This document shows positions 1-9,819 of a stretch of 64,000 nucleotides of DNA, piece after piece (the stretch's first letter is position 1; each line of letters begins with the position of its first letter). The notes under the pieces are model-generated. The model was given only the letters and a program-made list of their open reading frames with translations. It ran no database searches and was not told the DNA's origin. Made by a program: the position numbers and the translations under genes. This DNA is from Thermoplasmata archaeon (GTDB taxonomy: Archaea > Thermoplasmatota > DTKX01 > JAHFTX01), in the NCBI GenBank assembly GCA_023265395.1, contig JAHFTX010000006.1, positions 696-64,695 of the forward strand, read 5' to 3'.

Positions 1-702
1 CGCATCATCCCTCGATCTTGTAGATATGGGGAGTTTCCACCATTGGTGAATCTCCATCCCCGTTGGTCTGATTTCAAGACGGTGCCCCGGGAGGAGTCTC
101 TGGATTCCTTTGAACATCGTCCCGGAGGTGTGGGCGATTGCTCCAAAGGCGAGGAAATCGAAGACTGCGCCCTCATCGATTTCAGCCGGTTGAACCAATT
201 CGGGTAGAAGCGCTTTGATCTCCGATGCGAAGACAAGCCGGTGAGAATCAGCGTAGAAATAGAGCGGTTTTACTCCCATCCGGTCCCGAATGATGTGGAG
301 GCACGCAGTCTCGCGGTCTAAGAAGGCTGCGGCGAACATGCCGTTCAAGATATCGAGCCCAGCGATTCCACGTCTGATGAGCAATTCCAGCAGGACCTCC
401 GTATCGCTCTCGGTGCGAAAGATGGATCCCGCCTTCTGAAGGTCCGACCGCAGTTCTCGATAGTTGTAGATCTCCCCATTGAACACCAGGATGTAGCGGC
501 CAGTGGCGTCAGTGAAGGGCTGGTTTGCCTCATCAGAAAGATCGATGACCTTTAGTCTCGCCGAACCAAGACCACACCGGGTGTCTCCATCTATTCCTTG
601 GTGGTCAGGGCCCCGGTGTCGAAGACGCCCAACCATCGCAAGGACTGCCTCACGGTCGGCGGGTAGGCTATCGAAATGGTAGATCCCAACAATCCCACAC
701 AT
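1..702 (-). CDS. asnB: Asparagine synthetase (glutamine-hydrolysing), N-terminal glutaminase part, truncated by window edge
   Basis: Reverse translation from ATG at 702 gives MCGIVGIYHFDSLPADREAVLAMVGRLRHRGPDHQGI...RCGLGSARLKVIDLSDEANQPF...YILVFNGEIYNYRELR; Cys2 class II glutaminase. Not in ORF track because it runs off the edge. Confidence 0.95.
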   Translation of the reverse strand, partial: MCGIVGIYHFDSLPADREAVLAMVGRLRHRGPDHQGIDGDTRCGLGSARLKVIDLSDEANQPFTDATGRYILVFNGEIYNYRELRSDLQKAGSIFRTESDTEVLLELLIRRGIAGLDILNGMFAAAFLDRETACLHIIRDRMGVKPLYFYADSHRLVFASEIKALLPELVQPAEIDEGAVFDFLAFGAIAHTSGTMFKGIQRLLPGHRLEIRPTGMEIHQWWKLPISTRSRDDA

Positions 703-823
703 CGTTCTTCAAACCTTGGATCAAGTGGAATTGGCGGCCCATGAGATTCTGGGGAAGGAGGGAAAGGGGGCAGCGAGCATCAGTCGATCTCAAGGCAGAC
801 CCGAATTACCAGCTAAGGCTACC

Positions 824-1129
824 CTAGTACTCCCGCCACTTGTACCCGCATTTGGTGCATTGGTAGATGCGGGTCGCCGGTTCGTCTGCCGCACGGGTCT
901 GGCGGAGCACCCAGTAGGCCTCGTTATTGTCGCACTTCTTGCAGTGCTGTTTGGTCTTGGGAAGGGTCTCGAGCTTCTCGGTGATGACGGTCTGCTCACG
1001 TTCGATGGATTTCTCTACCGCCTTGCCGGGAGCCTCGATCTTGGTGGCCTCGGTGACCGTCCCGCACTGCCGACAAGAAATCTTCCCGCCCTTGGGGAAG
1101 ACCATCCCACCACACTTGGGGCAGAACAT
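824..1129 (-). CDS. tfs: Transcription factor S (TFIIS/RpoM-like)
   Basis: MFCPKCGGMVFPKGGKISCRQCG...CKKCDNNEAYWVLRQTRAADEPATRIYQCTKCGYKWREY; two Zn ribbons. The ORF track start (1501) is over-extended. Confidence 0.95.
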   Translation of the reverse strand: MFCPKCGGMVFPKGGKISCRQCGTVTEATKIEAPGKAVEKSIEREQTVITEKLETLPKTKQHCKKCDNNEAYWVLRQTRAADEPATRIYQCTKCGYKWREY

Positions 1130-1241
1130 CCCCTCGACCACTGCGGTCGGGGTTAGATAAGGCTTCAGGCAAAGGCCAGGCGAGCGGTTGGGTCGCCCTT
1201 GTCCCTTGCGACGGTGTGCCCATGCAAGCGGGGCCGCCTCG

Positions 1242-2984
1242 TCAGCTGACTGCGTGGGTCGTTGGTATCTCCTCGAAGAACCGCTCTCCGCGTCGCAGTC
1301 GCGTGGCAATCTTGACCACCTGGGCGCGCTCGCGGCGCGTGGGGGTGTGCGCCGCCAAGAAGCGCGCTGCACCGGCGAGGATCTGCCCCTGCTCCTCCGA
1401 GCCGTCGGGCCAGGCTCGCGCCTGGCGGATGGCCGCTTCGATTGCCTGGTACCAATGGAAGTTCGCGTCCTCCTGCAGCAACGCGGCGCCAAGGTCAGCA
1501 ATCAGGGCCGAGACGTCACCGCCCTTTCGAACGTGGTGGTAGGCGATGGCCCCTGCTTCGTCGATGTGCCCTTGCTCGTCCCAGCAGGACTGCAGCCCCT
1601 GCAGGCCCGCAGGGGCCTGCTTGGGGATGGACGCCGTCGGGATGTTGAGGAAACGGTCCAGGTGGACCTTGAGCAGCGCGTGGACCAAGCCGCGCGCCAT
1701 CAGCGGATCGCCCGAGCGCACCAGGCATTGATGCAAGGCGTTGGCATGGGTGAACCCATGGTGGACGATGTTCCAATCCTGGTGGTCATTCTGGATGGGG
1801 AAGCGGGTGATGCGGAGGGCTGCAGCGTAGGCGACCGCCCGGGCCGCCTGTTCGAGGGTAGCGCCCAGCGCCAGCCCGTCGAGCAACAGATCGCACGCAA
1901 TGCGGGGGTCCTCGCACAGCAGGGAGACGCCAAGCGCACCAAGCCGTTCCTCGGGGAAGCCACCCTTCGCCGCTCCTGCTGCCAGCGCCGCCGGGAGGCG
2001 TGCGCAGGCTTCCTCGCCAAGGGCGATCAGGTCGACCGGGTGCCGCCAGGCGGATTCCTCCTCAGTGCGCTCCGCCCCGCTGATCTGTGGCACCAAGGAC
2101 GCCAGGACGGCGGATGCTTGGTCCCATCCGACCCATGCCAACAGTTCGAAGGCCTTGTTGGCGAAATCAAGCGTGTGCCCCTCGTCGATGTAGGGGTGGT
2201 CCGTGATCGCGCTCAGGAGAATCCGCTCGATCTCGATCGGGGTGAGGCCAGCGACCAGGGCCGTCCGAAGGGTCCGCTCCGCGCCGTCAGCTGTCCGGGT
2301 CTCGATGAACTGGCGGAACCAGGGCTGGAGCCGCTCTCTGTCAACAGAATCACTCGAGAGCGGGGGGAGGGCAAAGGCGGGGGCGTGGCCGGAGACGTCT
2401 GCGGCGAGCCACCGCAGGCCATGGACCAGCGCCAGGACGTGGTCCTGCTCCCGCAGTACCGGAAGCAGGTTTGCCATCGCCGCCAGGACCGTCAACCCGC
2501 CACTGAAGCCCTCGGTGCGGTTGGCCGTCCCAAAGCGGCTGGCGACCGCAAGGATACGGCCTGGGGGAACACCCGCCTCGCTCAGACCCAGGACCGCCTT
2601 TGCGGTCACGAGGGTGATGTTCTGCTCCAGGCCCTCCTGGAGGCGTCGCAGGTTATGGTCGACCGCGTCACGGGGCGGTGGGGGGGAGACGAACACCTCG
2701 TCGCCGACGACCTCGATGGGGAAGGTCGCCACATCATCGGCCCAGGGGTCAAAGGTGCCCCCGGAGCGCAGGTCGAAGCGGGCGTGGTGCCAGTGGCACG
2801 TCAGGAGCCCATCACACACGGAGCCCCGGTGGAGCGGGAAACCCATGTGGGGGCAACGATCGTCGATGGCGTAGACCTCCCCTTCATGCCACAGGACGAG
2901 GACCTGGTGGGTCCCGACCGTCACCCGTAGCTGTCCCTGCTGTTGCAGCGCCTCGAGGCTGCCTGCCCGAGTTCGTGCGGTCAT
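1242..2984 (-). CDS. Rieske [2Fe-2S] domain fused to a ~450-aa helical domain
   Basis: N-terminal CPHMGFPLHRG and CHWHHARFD Rieske ligands; long Ala/Leu-rich C-terminal region with conserved-looking His (HHGFTHANALHQC, HLDRFLN). Confidence 0.85.
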   Translation of the reverse strand: MTARTRAGSLEALQQQGQLRVTVGTHQVLVLWHEGEVYAIDDRCPHMGFPLHRGSVCDGLLTCHWHHARFDLRSGGTFDPWADDVATFPIEVVGDEVFVSPPPPRDAVDHNLRRLQEGLEQNITLVTAKAVLGLSEAGVPPGRILAVASRFGTANRTEGFSGGLTVLAAMANLLPVLREQDHVLALVHGLRWLAADVSGHAPAFALPPLSSDSVDRERLQPWFRQFIETRTADGAERTLRTALVAGLTPIEIERILLSAITDHPYIDEGHTLDFANKAFELLAWVGWDQASAVLASLVPQISGAERTEEESAWRHPVDLIALGEEACARLPAALAAGAAKGGFPEERLGALGVSLLCEDPRIACDLLLDGLALGATLEQAARAVAYAAALRITRFPIQNDHQDWNIVHHGFTHANALHQCLVRSGDPLMARGLVHALLKVHLDRFLNIPTASIPKQAPAGLQGLQSCWDEQGHIDEAGAIAYHHVRKGGDVSALIADLGAALLQEDANFHWYQAIEAAIRQARAWPDGSEEQGQILAGAARFLAAHTPTRRERAQVVKIATRLRRGERFFEEIPTTHAVS

Positions 2985-3079
2985 GGCCTCCCAGCAGGAG
3001 CGAGAGGGGTTAAGGGCTGCTGATTACCAAGTTGAGAAAACCGGCAGACTCCCACGGGCGGGTGCGCAAGGAACGCGCC

Positions 3080-3871
3080 CTATCGCGTCACGGCCCTGCG
3101 GAACAGGAGCGTGGTCGCGCCCAGCGAGACGAAACCGACCAGCAGGATGACGACCAGCGCCCGTGCCACAAGCCCCCAATCAAGACCGGTGATGATCAGC
3201 GCATGGAGCGCATCGGCGATGTAGCTGATGGGATTGACCACTGCGATCCGCTGCACCACATCGGGTAACAGCTCCTTGGGCATCACCGCGGTGCTCAGGA
3301 ACAGCAGCGGGAAGGTGGTGATCACCCCGATCATCAGCGTCGCCTCGCTGTCCTTGGTGGTCAAGGCGATGAAGACCGAGATCCCCGCCCATGCGATCCC
3401 AAAGGCCAGGGCGAGCATCAGGAGAACGAGGATCCCCAGCGGCCCGGAGCCAAATCGCACACCCAAGGCGACCGCCAGGACGAGGATCACGCACGTCTGG
3501 ATGACGATGCGAACACCATCGGCGAGCAGCTTTCCCATCAGGATCGAGGCGCGGGAGATCGGGGCCACCTGCATCTTGTCGAGGTAGCCGGTCTCGATGT
3601 CGGTGACGAACCCCATCCCCGACTGCATCGATGAGGTCAGCACCGTTTGGATGACCACGGCCCCCGAGAAGAAGGTCAGGTAGTTGTCGGTCCCGGTGAC
3701 CTGTTCGAAGTTGGGGATGTCGGCGATGGCGCGGAAGGATTGGGTGAAGAGCAAGAACCAGATGATGGGCTGGAAGAGCGCGAAGAAGACGAACGCCGGG
3801 CGGCGGAAGGTCTTGAGCAGCCACCGGTGGCTGATCCCGATGGTCTCGGAGAGGAACTCGGAGACGGTCAT
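3080..3871 (-). CDS. ABC-2 type transporter permease (DrrB-like)
   Basis: 263 aa multi-TM ABC-2 protein; overlaps the ATPase gene by 4 nt. Confidence 0.88.
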   Translation of the reverse strand: MTVSEFLSETIGISHRWLLKTFRRPAFVFFALFQPIIWFLLFTQSFRAIADIPNFEQVTGTDNYLTFFSGAVVIQTVLTSSMQSGMGFVTDIETGYLDKMQVAPISRASILMGKLLADGVRIVIQTCVILVLAVALGVRFGSGPLGILVLLMLALAFGIAWAGISVFIALTTKDSEATLMIGVITTFPLLFLSTAVMPKELLPDVVQRIAVVNPISYIADALHALIITGLDWGLVARALVVILLVGFVSLGATTLLFRRAVTR

Positions 3872-4905
3872 CGGCGTTTGGGCCCCCGTGGTCCTCCCCA
3901 GGGCGTCCGCCCGGTGGGTTTGACGCTCTCGACGCGCAGGGTGCGCCCCGTGTGCTTGACGAAGACGTCGTCGAGGGAGGGTGCAGAGAGGTTGAGTCCG
4001 TCGAAGCCGATCTTGGCATCATCTAGGGCGCGGACGATGGCAGCGACCTTCCCAGGACCATCCTTGGCGTAGACTGCCACCCCCTCGTCGTAATCGGACA
4101 TGTCACTGATGCCTGCGACCGCGGCCAGCGCCGCCCGCAGCGCGACTCGGCCCTCAGTCAGTCCCTCATGTGGCAGCCGCAGCTGGATGACGTCGGCACC
4201 GATGGCTGCCTTGAGCTCCTTGGGGGTCCCCTCGGCGACGATCCTGCCCATGTCGATGATGCACAGCTGGTGGGCCAGCTTGTCGGCTTCCTCCATGTAC
4301 TGTGTCGTCAGGAAGATGGTGGTGCCGGACTCATTGAGGCCGCGGACGTAGTCCCACATGTGGGTGCGGTTCTGCGGGTCGAGACCCGTGGTGGGCTCAT
4401 CCAAGAAGAGCACCTTGGGTCGCGGGACCAGGGCACAGGCAAGGTCCAGTCGCCGGCGCATCCCGCCGGAGTAGGTCATCGCCGGGCGATCGGCGGCCTG
4501 CTGCAGGTCGACGGCGGTGAGCAGCTCCTCGGTGCGGGCGATGGCCTCCCTCTTGGGAAGATGGTAGAAGGTCGCCATCAGTCGCAGGTTCTCTCGGGCG
4601 GTGAGGTCACCGTCGACCCCGATGTCCTGGGCGCCGTAGCCGATCATGCGGCGCACGGCGGCGGCGTCGGTGACGGGGTCGAGGCCATCGATGCGCATGG
4701 TGCCTCCACTCGGCTGGAGCAGCGTCGCGAGCATGCGGATCGTCGTCGTCTTCCCCGCGCCGTTAGGACCGAGGAACCCGAAGATCTGGCCCCGAGTGAC
4801 GGAGAAGGAGACGTCGTCGACGGCGACGATATCAGGATTGAAGACCTTTCTCAGCTTCGAGACCGTGATGATAGGGTCTGCGTCACCACTAGCCATCCTC
4901 CGCAC
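3868..4905 (-). CDS. ABC transporter ATP-binding protein (DrrA-like)
   Basis: Walker A GPNGAGKTTT, signature YSGGMRRRLDLA, Walker B VLFLDEPTTGLD, DrrA-type C-terminal extension. Start may be internal (MASGDADP). Confidence 0.92.
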   Translation of the reverse strand: MRRMASGDADPIITVSKLRKVFNPDIVAVDDVSFSVTRGQIFGFLGPNGAGKTTTIRMLATLLQPSGGTMRIDGLDPVTDAAAVRRMIGYGAQDIGVDGDLTARENLRLMATFYHLPKREAIARTEELLTAVDLQQAADRPAMTYSGGMRRRLDLACALVPRPKVLFLDEPTTGLDPQNRTHMWDYVRGLNESGTTIFLTTQYMEEADKLAHQLCIIDMGRIVAEGTPKELKAAIGADVIQLRLPHEGLTEGRVALRAALAAVAGISDMSDYDEGVAVYAKDGPGKVAAIVRALDDAKIGFDGLNLSAPSLDDVFVKHTGRTLRVESVKPTGRTPWGGPRGPKRR

Positions 4906-4984
4906 CTCTCGCGGCCAATCGGCGCAGCCAAGAAAACCTTTGGGGTACGGGTGCCGGTGAAGGAAGGTCAGACAAGGTCGAGCG

Positions 4985-5004
4985 CATGTTGACGTTCCAA
5001 CATG
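4985..5004. repeat. Perfect 7-bp inverted repeat CATGTTG-N6-CAACATG
   Basis: CATGTTGACGTTCCAACATG between two ABC-transporter operons. Confidence 0.55.
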
Positions 5005-5078
5005 GATGATCCACCGTTCCGTCCCACCTCGACGGATTGAGGGCCTGGCTGCTGCGATTCCACACGCTTCGGAATCCT

Positions 5079-5621
5079 CTAGCGACGACGGCGCAACCTG
5101 GGATCAGGCACGATTGCCAGTAGCGCCGCGGCCGCAACGACAGCGATGATCCCCAGCAGTGGGGTCGCAAGGTCGATGGTGGGCGCCGGATGGACGGTGA
5201 TGAGTTGCCATGTCCCGTAGGTCACAGGGATGTATTCCCCTTGCCGGACCACAAGGATGACGAATCCGACCTGGTGCTCCCCCTCGATCGCTACCCAGGT
5301 CGCCTGCAGCGGCAGCGAGCCGCCGGCGGGCAGGTCGAAGGGCACCGGCGTGCCGACGAGCTGACCATCGACATTGAACGACCAGGAGGCATTGACGCTG
5401 GCGTTCCACGCGTTGTGCAAGCTGCCCAGGAGCGTCACCTCCTCACCGACTTCGATGTAGGTCGAGGACGCGGTGGTGTTGTCGATGCTGAGGAAGGCCA
5501 CTCCTATGGGGAACTCGGGGTCGCCCGGGAGCAGGGGTGGACCACCTTGAGCGACGCTGCCAGGGCTGCAGAGGACCAGGCCCCACAGCAGGACGATCGC
5601 CACCAGCGATGGCCCCCTCAT
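5079..5621 (-). CDS. Secreted/anchored CARDB/Ig-like protein, accessory to ABC operon
   Basis: MRGPSLVAIVLLWGLVLCSPGSVAQG signal peptide, beta-rich middle, C-terminal TM (LATPLLGIIAVVAAAALLAIV) and RLRRRR; start overlaps upstream permease by 4 nt. Confidence 0.75.
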   Translation of the reverse strand: MRGPSLVAIVLLWGLVLCSPGSVAQGGPPLLPGDPEFPIGVAFLSIDNTTASSTYIEVGEEVTLLGSLHNAWNASVNASWSFNVDGQLVGTPVPFDLPAGGSLPLQATWVAIEGEHQVGFVILVVRQGEYIPVTYGTWQLITVHPAPTIDLATPLLGIIAVVAAAALLAIVPDPRLRRRR

Positions 5622-6409
5622 TCGGCGTGCCTCCAGACGATGATGAGGCGACTGAGGAGAAGCCCGACGATGGCGTAGAGTGACCACACCCGCACCCCCA
5701 TCCCAAACTCGGGGGTGAACAGGCCCGGGCCCCCGAAGGAAGGGGTCGCCCCCAAGACCGTGGTGATGAGGTCCTCGTAGTAGGTCAGTGCCCAGGTGGG
5801 CTCGTTCTTGGCCGCCAGGGCGACGAAGCTGAGGATTGGGATGATCAGCAGCAGGGAGAAGAAGGTCAGCAGGCTCGAGATGACCGAGGACGAGGTGAAG
5901 GAGCTGAACACGAATGCCAGGCCCACGCAGGAGGCGCCAAAGAGCATCGCCAGCAGCAGTGACGTTCCGGCCCCGGCCGGCAGATGGTCGATGCCGTACC
6001 CGGCGATGCCCTCGAGGGTGACGATCCCATAGAAGATCGCCACCACCATCCAGGTGGCGAGCAGGGCCGCGACGAACTTGGAGGCGACCACCGTCGAGCG
6101 CCGCTGTGGCAGCAAGTAGAGCGTCAGGTAGGTGCGCTTGTCCAGCTCTCCCGAGAGCGCATCGCCGGCGAAGAAGGCGGCGCTGGTGATGATCAGCAGG
6201 ATCGAGAAGCCGACGATGTTGGCGGCGGCGACCTCCGCATCGGCGGGCAGGTCTGAACCCAGCGCCCGCGGGACGACGTAGAAGAGGGCCGGGATCACCG
6301 TCGCGAGCAGGAGCGCCCACAGCAGCCGCTGCCGCCGCAAGTGCTTCTCGAGCTCGAAGCGCACTCCCAGCACGAACTGCTGCAGCGGGGTGGTGGCGAC
6401 GACCTTCAC
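5618..6409 (-). CDS. ABC-2 type transporter permease
   Basis: 263 aa, multiple TM segments; overlaps ATPase gene by 4 nt. Confidence 0.87.
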   Translation of the reverse strand: MKVVATTPLQQFVLGVRFELEKHLRRQRLLWALLLATVIPALFYVVPRALGSDLPADAEVAAANIVGFSILLIITSAAFFAGDALSGELDKRTYLTLYLLPQRRSTVVASKFVAALLATWMVVAIFYGIVTLEGIAGYGIDHLPAGAGTSLLLAMLFGASCVGLAFVFSSFTSSSVISSLLTFFSLLLIIPILSFVALAAKNEPTWALTYYEDLITTVLGATPSFGGPGLFTPEFGMGVRVWSLYAIVGLLLSRLIIVWRHAE

Positions 6410-7410
6410 TTGACCCCACCCTCCTTGCCCACGACGCTGATGTAGAGGTCCTCGAGGCTCAGGCTCTCGGGAGAGAAACCGACCACCGGCATCTGGTCGA
6501 CGACCTTGTGGTGCAGCGCGACGAGGTCCTTGCGCTGTCCGTGGTAGCGGAAGGAGAGCTCAGGACCACGGCGCTCGAGGAGCTCGAGGGTGCCCAGGTC
6601 CGAAAACCATTGCAGCTGCGCGGCGGTCGGCTCCTCCTCCAGTTCGATGTGCAGCCGGCGCTCGTCGCCCTTGTTGCGCAACGCCTCGACCGTGTCCTGG
6701 ATGACCATGGTGCCCTCGTTGATCATCAACACCCGGTTGCACATCTCCGTGACCTCGTGGAGCAAGTGCGACGAGAGCAGCACGGTCTTGCCCTGCTTCT
6801 GCAGGTCGTGGACGATCATCCGCACGTCTTGCAACCCCTTGGGGTCCAGTCCGAGCGCGGGCTCGTCGAGGACCAGCAGGTCGGGGTCGTGCAGCAGCGC
6901 CGAGGCGATGTGGAAGCGCCGCCCCATCCCGGTGCTGAAGCCCCCAAGCTTCGAGTCCTTCCATTTGGTCAGCAGGACCAGTTCCAGCATCTCGTCGATG
7001 CGCGCATCGAGCTGGGCGGTCGGGATCCCGCGGACGCGGCCGAGGTAGCGCAGCAGCTGGACAGGGGTGAGGTACTCGTAGATCCCTGGGACCTCCAGTA
7101 GCGCGCCGACATGCTGGAGCGCAGCGACCGGCTCCTCATGGACGTCGAGCCCGAAGACCTCGATCGACCCGCTGCTGGGGGTGAGGATGTTGACGATCAT
7201 CTTCATCGTCGTCGTCTTGCCGGCACCGTTGGGACCGAGGAACCCGATGACGTCGCCAGCGTGGGCTTCGAAGGAGATCCCCTTGACGGCCGTCACGCCG
7301 GTGCGGTAGCGCTTGACCAATCGATCGACGCGCAGGACGGCTGCCACGGCCGTGCAGGGCCGAGGGGGTGCCTTGGTTCTTGTGGTCGGGTCCCTTGTCC
7401 GACTCACCAC
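6406..7410 (-). CDS. ABC transporter ATP-binding protein
   Basis: GPNGAGKTTTMK, FSTGMGRRFHIASALLHDPDLLVLDEPALGLD. Confidence 0.92.
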   Translation of the reverse strand: MVSRTRDPTTRTKAPPRPCTAVAAVLRVDRLVKRYRTGVTAVKGISFEAHAGDVIGFLGPNGAGKTTTMKMIVNILTPSSGSIEVFGLDVHEEPVAALQHVGALLEVPGIYEYLTPVQLLRYLGRVRGIPTAQLDARIDEMLELVLLTKWKDSKLGGFSTGMGRRFHIASALLHDPDLLVLDEPALGLDPKGLQDVRMIVHDLQKQGKTVLLSSHLLHEVTEMCNRVLMINEGTMVIQDTVEALRNKGDERRLHIELEEEPTAAQLQWFSDLGTLELLERRGPELSFRYHGQRKDLVALHHKVVDQMPVVGFSPESLSLEDLYISVVGKEGGVK

Positions 7411-8609
7411 GATGGCGCGCCATGTTCAAGGTGGAACTGCGGAACCGCCGCGGTGCGACCGGTGACCTCCTGCAGCAGTGCCAACATCTGGGCGTTGGCG
7501 CGCTCGCGGCCAAAAGAGGAGGCAGCGACCTGCGCACTATGTGCGCCGATGCGGCGCAGGGTCGCAAGGTCGGTGCCGAGGTTGACCACCATCGTCGGAT
7601 AGGTCTCGACGTCGTCGGTCCATCGGCCCAGTTGGTGCCGGTCGATCAGGTCACTGAGGTCCCCTCTGGGACAGAGGCAAGCATTGACCACCCCGCAGGC
7701 AGCGTACTCGAAGGTCTTGATGGGCCAGCTGGCGTCGTAGCCGAGGTTCTCGACATTGAGCCCCACATCGGCGGCCACCAGGTAGGAGCAGACCTGCTCA
7801 TGGGGGACATCCATGAAGATATGCACGCGCTCCTCGTAGCCTTGCTTCCGCACCCAATCCCGGAAGAGGGCGAACGCTCCTGTCGTGCGCTCATCGAGGA
7901 AGCTGACCAACAGCAGGTGCCCATCGCATTGACCGACCCACGCCTCGAGGATGCGGTAGAGCTGCTCGTCAGGACGGCGACCGAAGGTGCCGTTGTAGCA
8001 CAGGACCGGCTGGTTCGCACCGATGCCCAAGGAGGCACGGAGCGCCGTCCGCCGCGCCTCTTCGGTATGGAACAGCCTCGGTTCGATGCCGTTGGGCACC
8101 AGGGCGAACGCGCGCCGTCGGAGGACCGGGAATCGCGTGCGCATGTGGTCCATGCCCCTCGGGGTGACGTGGGTCACCCCTGAGGCCAAGCGGTAGAGCA
8201 TCCCCTCGATGGTGTGGACCACCAGCCACTTGGGCGAGCCCTGGGCGTACATCCCCGCACTGACCTCCCCGGCGGCCCAGCTATCCCGGGCGTCGATGAT
8301 CAGCGGGATGCCGACGAGCCGTGCAACCAGGGCGCCCTGCAACGCCTGCCACCCCGGAGGCGTCGTGGCGATGATCGCCTCCCAGTGGCGCCGCGTAGCC
8401 AGGGCCCTGAGGGCGCGCACGCCGGAGACTCGATGGATAGGGACCTCACCGATGGTGGCGTCGGAGCATCCGTCGGCACGAGGTGCGACGATGTCGACCT
8501 CCCATCCCTGCCCCTGCAGGTAGGGTCCCATGGATGCGACTCGCGCCGTCGGGCCTCCGCTCTGAGGCGGCGCGCGGGGGCTGAGCAGGGCGACGGTTGA
8601 GGGCACCAT
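7404..8609 (-). CDS. Glycosyltransferase, GT4-like
   Basis: 401 aa GT-B-like architecture (PQSGGPTARVASMGPYLQGQGWEVDIVAPRADG; SWPIKTFEYAACGVV). Confidence 0.8.
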   Translation of the reverse strand: MVPSTVALLSPRAPPQSGGPTARVASMGPYLQGQGWEVDIVAPRADGCSDATIGEVPIHRVSGVRALRALATRRHWEAIIATTPPGWQALQGALVARLVGIPLIIDARDSWAAGEVSAGMYAQGSPKWLVVHTIEGMLYRLASGVTHVTPRGMDHMRTRFPVLRRRAFALVPNGIEPRLFHTEEARRTALRASLGIGANQPVLCYNGTFGRRPDEQLYRILEAWVGQCDGHLLLVSFLDERTTGAFALFRDWVRKQGYEERVHIFMDVPHEQVCSYLVAADVGLNVENLGYDASWPIKTFEYAACGVVNACLCPRGDLSDLIDRHQLGRWTDDVETYPTMVVNLGTDLATLRRIGAHSAQVAASSFGRERANAQMLALLQEVTGRTAAVPQFHLEHGAPSW

Positions 8610-8924
8610 GAGCTATCCAAGCTCCCGGCGATAAGGGTTGAGGGGTCAGAGCCGAACCGCCCGGCCCTGCTGAACGAACGGATGACGGAATCCCCCGAAA
8701 TGAGTGCCCTGACCGACCCGCCCCAGAAGGGGGTACGTCCTTGCTGCACCCCGATCGGGGGGGTATCCGCCTGGATTCCCTTCGAACAAAGCCGCCCCGA
8801 TTCTCGCTGGTGAGAATCACCAGTGGTTCTCATGCAATGGAGGCAGGCACAAAGAACGAACGACCTTGCCGGTGGTCGCGGCTGCCCCCCATCGGTGCGC
8901 TGACTGTGGGGAGAAGGGAGCTGC

Positions 8925-9737
8925 ATGTCCACCGCGACGCCTCAGATGCGAACTACCGCATTCCTTGGGCAGGATCAACACGCCCCCACCGAGCCACTCG
9001 TCGGTGCCGTCGCGCAGCGGCTGCACCCACTGACATTGGTGGCATTGGGGATCCTCGTCGTCGTCACCATCCTCGCCGTCCAAGCCGCTGATGCCTGGAT
9101 GGAGCGCACCGCAGCAAGCGGGATGAGCTCGCTCAGCGTCCCAGCTTTCCAAGGCATCCTGATCGTGGTGATGATGTTCCTCGCAGGCCTGCTGCTCAAG
9201 GTCATCGATGACATCTGCGACGAGAAGATCCTGCCCGCCCGGGTGGCGATCTGCCTTGCCGTGGTGGACGGCCTGCTCTTTGCGCTGGTGATGCTCACCC
9301 GCGATGGCTTCATCTTCCTCGGGGCGATATTCTGGTCCGCCCTGGCACGCGGCAAGGTCGACGCGGATGCGTTCCGCATCGGCTACGGCTGGACCGCAGT
9401 CCTGTGGGTCAGCCTCGTAGTCCTGCTCCAGCCCTTCCCCATCGGCGAGCCGCTGCTGTGGGCCTTGCTGGGATGGAACGTGCTCAGTGCAGTGATCACC
9501 TCCAAGGCCCACGACCGACTGGCAGAGCGCCTCTCCGGTGCCCCTGCCTGGGTCTTGCTCGAGCACCGCAACCTCCACTTCCTGCTGCTGGCGCCACTGC
9601 CGGTTCTTGGCCTCGTCGGCTGGGCCCCCTTCTTCGGGATCGTCCTCTTCAACGCTGGCTATAGCCTGGGCAAGCCGACCTCGACCTTCATCGATGCCCG
9701 CTGGGGTGTCGCTGCACGCCCTGCGACCAGCCCCTAG
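8925..9737 (+). CDS. Polytopic integral membrane protein (possibly UbiA-superfamily-like)
   Basis: 270 aa, ~7-8 hydrophobic segments; IDDICDEKILPAR resembles a weak UbiA Asp-rich motif. Confidence 0.65.
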   Translation: MSTATPQMRTTAFLGQDQHAPTEPLVGAVAQRLHPLTLVALGILVVVTILAVQAADAWMERTAASGMSSLSVPAFQGILIVVMMFLAGLLLKVIDDICDEKILPARVAICLAVVDGLLFALVMLTRDGFIFLGAIFWSALARGKVDADAFRIGYGWTAVLWVSLVVLLQPFPIGEPLLWALLGWNVLSAVITSKAHDRLAERLSGAPAWVLLEHRNLHFLLLAPLPVLGLVGWAPFFGIVLFNAGYSLGKPTSTFIDARWGVAARPATSP

Positions 9738-9819
9738 ACCCTACGACCGCTGCAAAAGGCGGGAGGTCAGGAGGTGTGGAGCATGCCCTCATATCCGCCT
9801 AGGGCAGGAGGTGGATGGC

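Noticed and set aside
1188-2930. 580-aa plus-strand ORF
   Set aside because: Antisense shadow of the Rieske-fusion gene; biased composition, no domain; high-GC codon bias keeps the opposite frame open
8610-8924. Intergenic gap with several 100-200 aa ORFs
   Set aside because: ORFs are low-complexity shadows overlapping the GT4 5' end; no tRNA or clear ncRNA structure found by eye
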